Part shown: in pieces, positions 5,916-8,354 of the stretch
Numbering within the stretch: the stretch's first letter is position 1
Layout: the number at the start of each line of letters is the position of its first letter
Source of the DNA: Thermoleophilia bacterium
GTDB taxonomy: Bacteria; Actinomycetota; Thermoleophilia; Gaiellales; Gaiellaceae
Assembly (NCBI GenBank): GCA_013362295.1
Contig: JABFWJ010000498.1
Location: 1-8,354 of the forward strand
Length of the DNA: 8,354 nucleotides
Direction of reading: 5' to 3'
The notes under the pieces: generated by a model
The model's input: the letters and a program-made list of their open reading frames with translations, nothing else
Database searches by the model: none
What the model was told of the DNA's origin: nothing
Made by a program: the position numbers and the translations under genes

Positions 5916-6655
5916 CGGCCGGACTTGGCGGCCACGAGCGCGACGAGGAACTGCTCGCCGCGCAGGTCGGCAGGCGCGCCGGTCACCTTCGGCCGCAGCC
6001 GCTCGGCGAGGGTCGTCGCGAGCTCGGTCCTCGACCCGCCGTCGATCTCCTGCCGGCGCTCGAGGAACTGGCGCACCGTCGCCAGCTCTTCCTGCGTGAT
6101 CCCGCTCGTGTCCCAGGCCCCCTGCGGGACCGCGACGCGTGACGGAACGGTACGGATCACGTCCGGCGTGCGCACGGTCACGCGCTCGCGCACGACGAGC
6201 GTGCCGGCGATCACGTCTCCGATGCGCTGGTTCTTGCGGGTGGCGAGGATCACCGCCGCCCCGAGGAGGTACATGCTCGGCAGGAAGTCGATCGGACGGA
6301 TGACGTTCCGGATCGCGCTCGTGAGGAAGTTGACCGGATGCCCCTCGACACGCACGACGCGCAGTCCGTTCAAGCGCTTCCCCGGCGTCCGACCGGAGCG
6401 GAAGACCTCGAAGAAGACGTCGTAGAACGTGATCAGCGCGAAGCTGATCACCGCCCAGAGCAGCACGGCGACGCCGCTCGAGAGCCCGCTGCCGGTCCCG
6501 GCGATCCCGAGCACGATCGCAATGCAGATCAGCAACGCGGCCTGGATCAGAATGTCGACGATGGCCGACACGAAGCGTGAGGCGGGGCCTGCGAGGGTGA
6601 GGTGCAGCTCGACGCCCTCCGGGGTCGCGATCGTCAGGACGTCGTCGTACTCCAT
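5912..6655 (-). CDS. RDD-domain membrane protein with long cytoplasmic tail
   Basis: A 247-residue membrane protein with an RDD domain at about residues 20-157. Arg27 and Asp34 (SRFVSAIVDILI) mark the first helix, a second helix spans about 62-84, the loop GRTPGKRLNGLRV is at 88-100, and the closing motif QRIGDVIAGTLVV is at 143-155. Residues 156-247 form a hydrophilic, probably cytoplasmic tail of no family I recognise. The ATG at 6655 gives the usual MEYDDVLTIATPEGV start of this subgroup, in which a short beta-like segment precedes the domain. There is no Shine-Dalgarno sequence, and a TAGGTT box lies 6 bases upstream. It starts 3 bases from the divergent SpoIIM gene. RDD, SpoIIM and DUF58 genes recur together in actinobacteria, so a shared membrane complex is likely; the molecular role is unknown. 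Confidence 0.93.
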   Translation of the reverse strand: MEYDDVLTIATPEGVELHLTLAGPASRFVSAIVDILIQAALLICIAIVLGIAGTGSGLSSGVAVLLWAVISFALITFYDVFFEVFRSGRTPGKRLNGLRVVRVEGHPVNFLTSAIRNVIRPIDFLPSMYLLGAAVILATRKNQRIGDVIAGTLVVRERVTVRTPDVIRTVPSRVAVPQGAWDTSGITQEELATVRQFLERRQEIDGGSRTELATTLAERLRPKVTGAPADLRGEQFLVALVAAKSGR

Positions 6656-6658
6656 GCC

Positions 6659-7645
6659 GTGAACCTAGAACGTTTCACCCAAGAGCGCGGTGACGCGTGG
6701 AACGACCTCGACGCGCTCCTCGACGACGCGGGCCGGCGGCCCGAGCGCCTGGGTGCCGCCCAGGTCCGTCGTCTCGGCGAGCTGTACCGCGCTGCCGCCG
6801 CCGACCTGGCGCTCGCCCGTACACGCTGGCCCGGCGACCCGGTGACGTTGCGCCTCGAGCAGCGCGTCGGCCGCGCACGTCACCTCGTCTATGACGCACC
6901 GACCCGGCGCGATTCGCTGCGCACGTTCGTCACGCGCGACTACTGGCGTGCGGTGCGCGCACTGAAGCTGCAGCTCGCGATCGCGGCCGTCCTGCTCTTC
7001 GGGCCGTGCGCGCTCAGCGGCGTCTGGGCCGACCGCGATCCCGGGGCGGCGGCGGGCGTCGCACCCGGGGCGTATCAGTCGGTGACGCACCGCCGGCCGC
7101 ACGGCGCCGACCTGCACCTGTCCGGCGACGAGCGAACAGGCATCTCCGGGAAGATCTTCACGAACAACATCCGCGTCACGCTCCTCGCGTTCGCCGGGGG
7201 TATCGCCGCCGGGGTCGGCACGGCGTTGCTGCTGATCGCGAACGGCGTGCTGCTCGGCGTCGTCGGCGGCCTCGCCGTCGGGAGCGGCAACGGCCGCGTC
7301 TTCTTCGAGCTCGTGACGGCGCACGGCGTGCTCGAGCTCTCGTGCATCGTCGTCGCGGGGGCGGCTGGGCTCTGGATGGGCTGGGCGCTCGTCGAGCCGG
7401 GCCGGCTCCGCCGCACCACCGCGCTCGGACGCCGCGCGCGCGAGGCGATCAAGGTCGTGCTCGGGACCGCGCCGTGGCTCGTCGCGGCCGGTCTCATCGA
7501 GGGATTTCTGACACCCGCCGGCCTCGGGCTTTCCGCCGTGCTCGCGATCGGGATCGGGGCGGCCGGCGCGTACTGGGCCCTCGTGCTCGCGCTGGGCCGC
7601 GGGGCTACAGCCGAGCCCGGGCCTTCGAGCGCAGGTATGCCCTGA
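6659..7645 (+). CDS. SpoIIM-family (stage II sporulation protein M-like) membrane protein
   Basis: A 328-residue multi-pass membrane protein of the SpoIIM family. In Bacillus SpoIIM joins the DMP complex that drives engulfment, but actinobacterial homologues sit with MoxR, DUF58 and RDD genes and are not tied to sporulation. A soluble helical N-terminus (about 1-98) opens with NLERFTQERGDAWNDLDALL. Helices follow at about 103-123, 171-207, 217-245, 263-282 and 288-312. Conserved family segments are KIFTNNIRVTLLAFAGG (165-181), HGVLEL (222-227), GWALVEPGRLRR (241-252) and the helix ending GLIEGFLTP (278-286). The GTG at 6659 was chosen because family homology starts there. An ATG at 6602 would add 19 residues encoded antisense to the RDD gene. 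The last 41 bases overlap the convergent DUF58 gene. The tail residues there (GATAEPGPSSAGMP) are low complexity. Confidence 0.91.
   Translation: MNLERFTQERGDAWNDLDALLDDAGRRPERLGAAQVRRLGELYRAAAADLALARTRWPGDPVTLRLEQRVGRARHLVYDAPTRRDSLRTFVTRDYWRAVRALKLQLAIAAVLLFGPCALSGVWADRDPGAAAGVAPGAYQSVTHRRPHGADLHLSGDERTGISGKIFTNNIRVTLLAFAGGIAAGVGTALLLIANGVLLGVVGGLAVGSGNGRVFFELVTAHGVLELSCIVVAGAAGLWMGWALVEPGRLRRTTALGRRAREAIKVVLGTAPWLVAAGLIEGFLTPAGLGLSAVLAIGIGAAGAYWALVLALGRGATAEPGPSSAGMP
6662..6667 (-). promoter_or_regulatory. Candidate -10 box of the RDD-DUF2752-RDD operon
   Basis: TAGGTT on the minus strand (6667-6662) fits TAnnnT and lies 6 bases before the ATG at 6655, the same leaderless spacing as at 1590. 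No Shine-Dalgarno sequence is present. The box falls inside codons 2 to 3 of the divergent SpoIIM gene, so the promoter is embedded in coding sequence. I see no good -35 hexamer. For the opposite gene only a weaker TACTCC (6648-6653) is found, 5 bases before the GTG at 6659 and inside the RDD coding region. Confidence 0.45.
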
Positions 7646-8354
7646 CGCAGGCGGCGCCGAGCTGCGGCGCCGGCGCCTCCACGACGTCGACGCCGCGCCG
7701 CCGGAGGGCCGCAGCGACGCCGGCTCGCGCACGGCTGACATCGAGCGCGACCGCCGTCCGGTAGACGTCGGTGCGGTCGCGCGGCGGCCGTTCGAGCAGG
7801 GCCTCGATGTCGAGGTCGATCGCCGATGCGACTGCGACGGAGTGCCGCCGGGCGAGCGACGGGAGCGCCTCGAGCAGCGGGCGGGCCGCCGCCTCCTCGA
7901 GCAGGTCGGTGAAGAGCACCACCCAGGCGCGCTTCGCCTCGCCGACAGCGGCGAATGCACCGCCGTAGTCGCTGTCGACGGAGACGGGCTCGAGATCGAA
8001 CAGCGCCTGCGCGACGGCGCGCCCGCCGGCCCGCCGCGGCGCCACGCGCCGCTTCAGCTCGCTGTCGAAAGCGATCGTCCCGCAGCGGTCCGAGACCGCG
8101 TCGGCCACCGACGCGACGGCGACGGCCGCGTCGATCGCAGCGTCGAGGCGCGTGCGATCTCGAAGGGGTGCGGCCATCAGCCGGCCGCAGTCGACGAGGC
8201 AGATGACGTCGCGGTCGGTCTCGAGCCGGTACTGGTTCGACATCGGCCTCCCGAGCCGCTGCGTCGTCAGCCAGTTCACCTGCCGGACGTCGTCATCCGG
8301 CTCGTAGTCGCGAATCGACTCGAAGTCGGTTCCGAGACCGAGCGGCCCGCGCGC
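7605..8354 (-). CDS. DUF58 protein with von Willebrand A-like domain (5' end beyond right edge)
   Basis: The C-terminal 249 residues of a DUF58 protein, a family with a von Willebrand A-like fold normally encoded beside MoxR AAA ATPases. The DUF58 signature lies at the very start of the visible part: GTDFESIRDYEPDDDVRQVNW (about residues 8-28), followed by TQRLGRPMSNQY (31-42). The A-domain then opens with ICLVDCGRLM (51-60), and a second metal-site-like segment is FTDLLE (148-153). The canonical metal site DxSxS reads D55-C-G-R-L here, so metal binding may be absent or altered. Full-length members usually have 300-450 residues and often N-terminal helices, so about 100-200 residues lie to the right. 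The frame stays open from the edge to the TAG at 7607-7605. The 3' end overlaps the convergent SpoIIM gene by 41 bases. A role with the SpoIIM and RDD membrane proteins is likely from context. Confidence 0.92.
   Translation of the reverse strand, partial: ARGPLGLGTDFESIRDYEPDDDVRQVNWLTTQRLGRPMSNQYRLETDRDVICLVDCGRLMAAPLRDRTRLDAAIDAAVAVASVADAVSDRCGTIAFDSELKRRVAPRRAGGRAVAQALFDLEPVSVDSDYGGAFAAVGEAKRAWVVLFTDLLEEAAARPLLEALPSLARRHSVAVASAIDLDIEALLERPPRDRTDVYRTAVALDVSRARAGVAAALRRRGVDVVEAPAPQLGAACVRAYLRSKARARL

Noticed and set aside
5517..6425. A 302-codon plus-strand frame opposite DUF2752 and the large RDD gene
   Set aside because: No recognisable motif, Ser/Arg/Thr-rich shadow translation, and both opposite-strand genes have clear family signatures.
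6602..6658. ATG at 6602 as start of SpoIIM
   Set aside because: The extra 19 residues lie antisense to the RDD start region and are not SpoIIM-like. The family N-terminus begins at the GTG at 6659.
6665..7960. A 431-codon minus-strand frame opposite SpoIIM
   Set aside because: It covers conserved SpoIIM and part of DUF58 in a different frame, with charged low-complexity translation and no membrane segments.
1..8354. CRISPR arrays, toxin-antitoxin pairs, phage or transposon genes, tRNA or rRNA
   Set aside because: None seen on either strand: no spaced direct repeats, no terminal inverted repeats, no nuclease, integrase or transposase motifs, and all space is taken by the nine genes listed.

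Overview
The window is a very GC-rich, gene-dense piece of a bacterial chromosome. GTG starts are common, promoters look like bare TAnnnT -10 boxes, and the gene families point to an actinobacterium. A deep-branching class such as Thermoleophilia would fit, but that is an impression from composition and gene content, not a placement. I see no tRNA, rRNA, CRISPR, insertion sequence, phage gene or other mobile DNA. Nine genes fill the window, and only about 60 bases (under 1%) lie outside them, so there is no gene-free stretch to describe.

Layout. Positions 1-372 (minus) hold the start of a glutamate formiminotransferase that runs off the left edge. Only 20 bases separate it from a divergent plus-strand pair: a class I methyltransferase (393-971) overlapping by ATGA with a uracil-DNA glycosylase superfamily protein (968-1570). 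After 19 bases come two abutting ABC exporter half-transporter genes (1590-3353 and 3354-5156). Their nucleotide-binding motifs are complementary in their defects, so they most likely form one asymmetric heterodimeric exporter of unknown substrate.

From 5161 onward is a membrane gene cluster. A minus-strand set runs, in transcription order, RDD-domain protein (6655-5912), DUF2752 protein (5915-5586) and a second, small RDD protein (5571-5161). Three bases from the first RDD start, on the plus strand, is a SpoIIM-family membrane protein (6659-7645). Its 3' end overlaps by 41 bases the end of a minus-strand DUF58/von Willebrand A-like gene (8354-7605) that enters from the right edge. RDD, SpoIIM and DUF58 genes recur together in actinobacteria, usually with a MoxR ATPase, which would be expected just beyond the right edge. 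From memory, the head-to-head and tail-to-tail order matches Mycobacterium tuberculosis Rv3693-Rv3695. The cluster probably encodes a membrane-associated assembly or envelope module of unsettled function. The DUF2752 gene and second RDD gene are the local additions.

The clearest points for follow-up are regulatory and architectural: at least four starts preceded by a TAnnnT box at leaderless spacing, a possible bidirectional promoter with overlapping -10 boxes between the first two genes, the RDD and SpoIIM genes starting three bases apart, and the arrangement of an opposite-strand spoIIM inside what could be a non-contiguous operon. I do not see a clearly new defence or mobile system.
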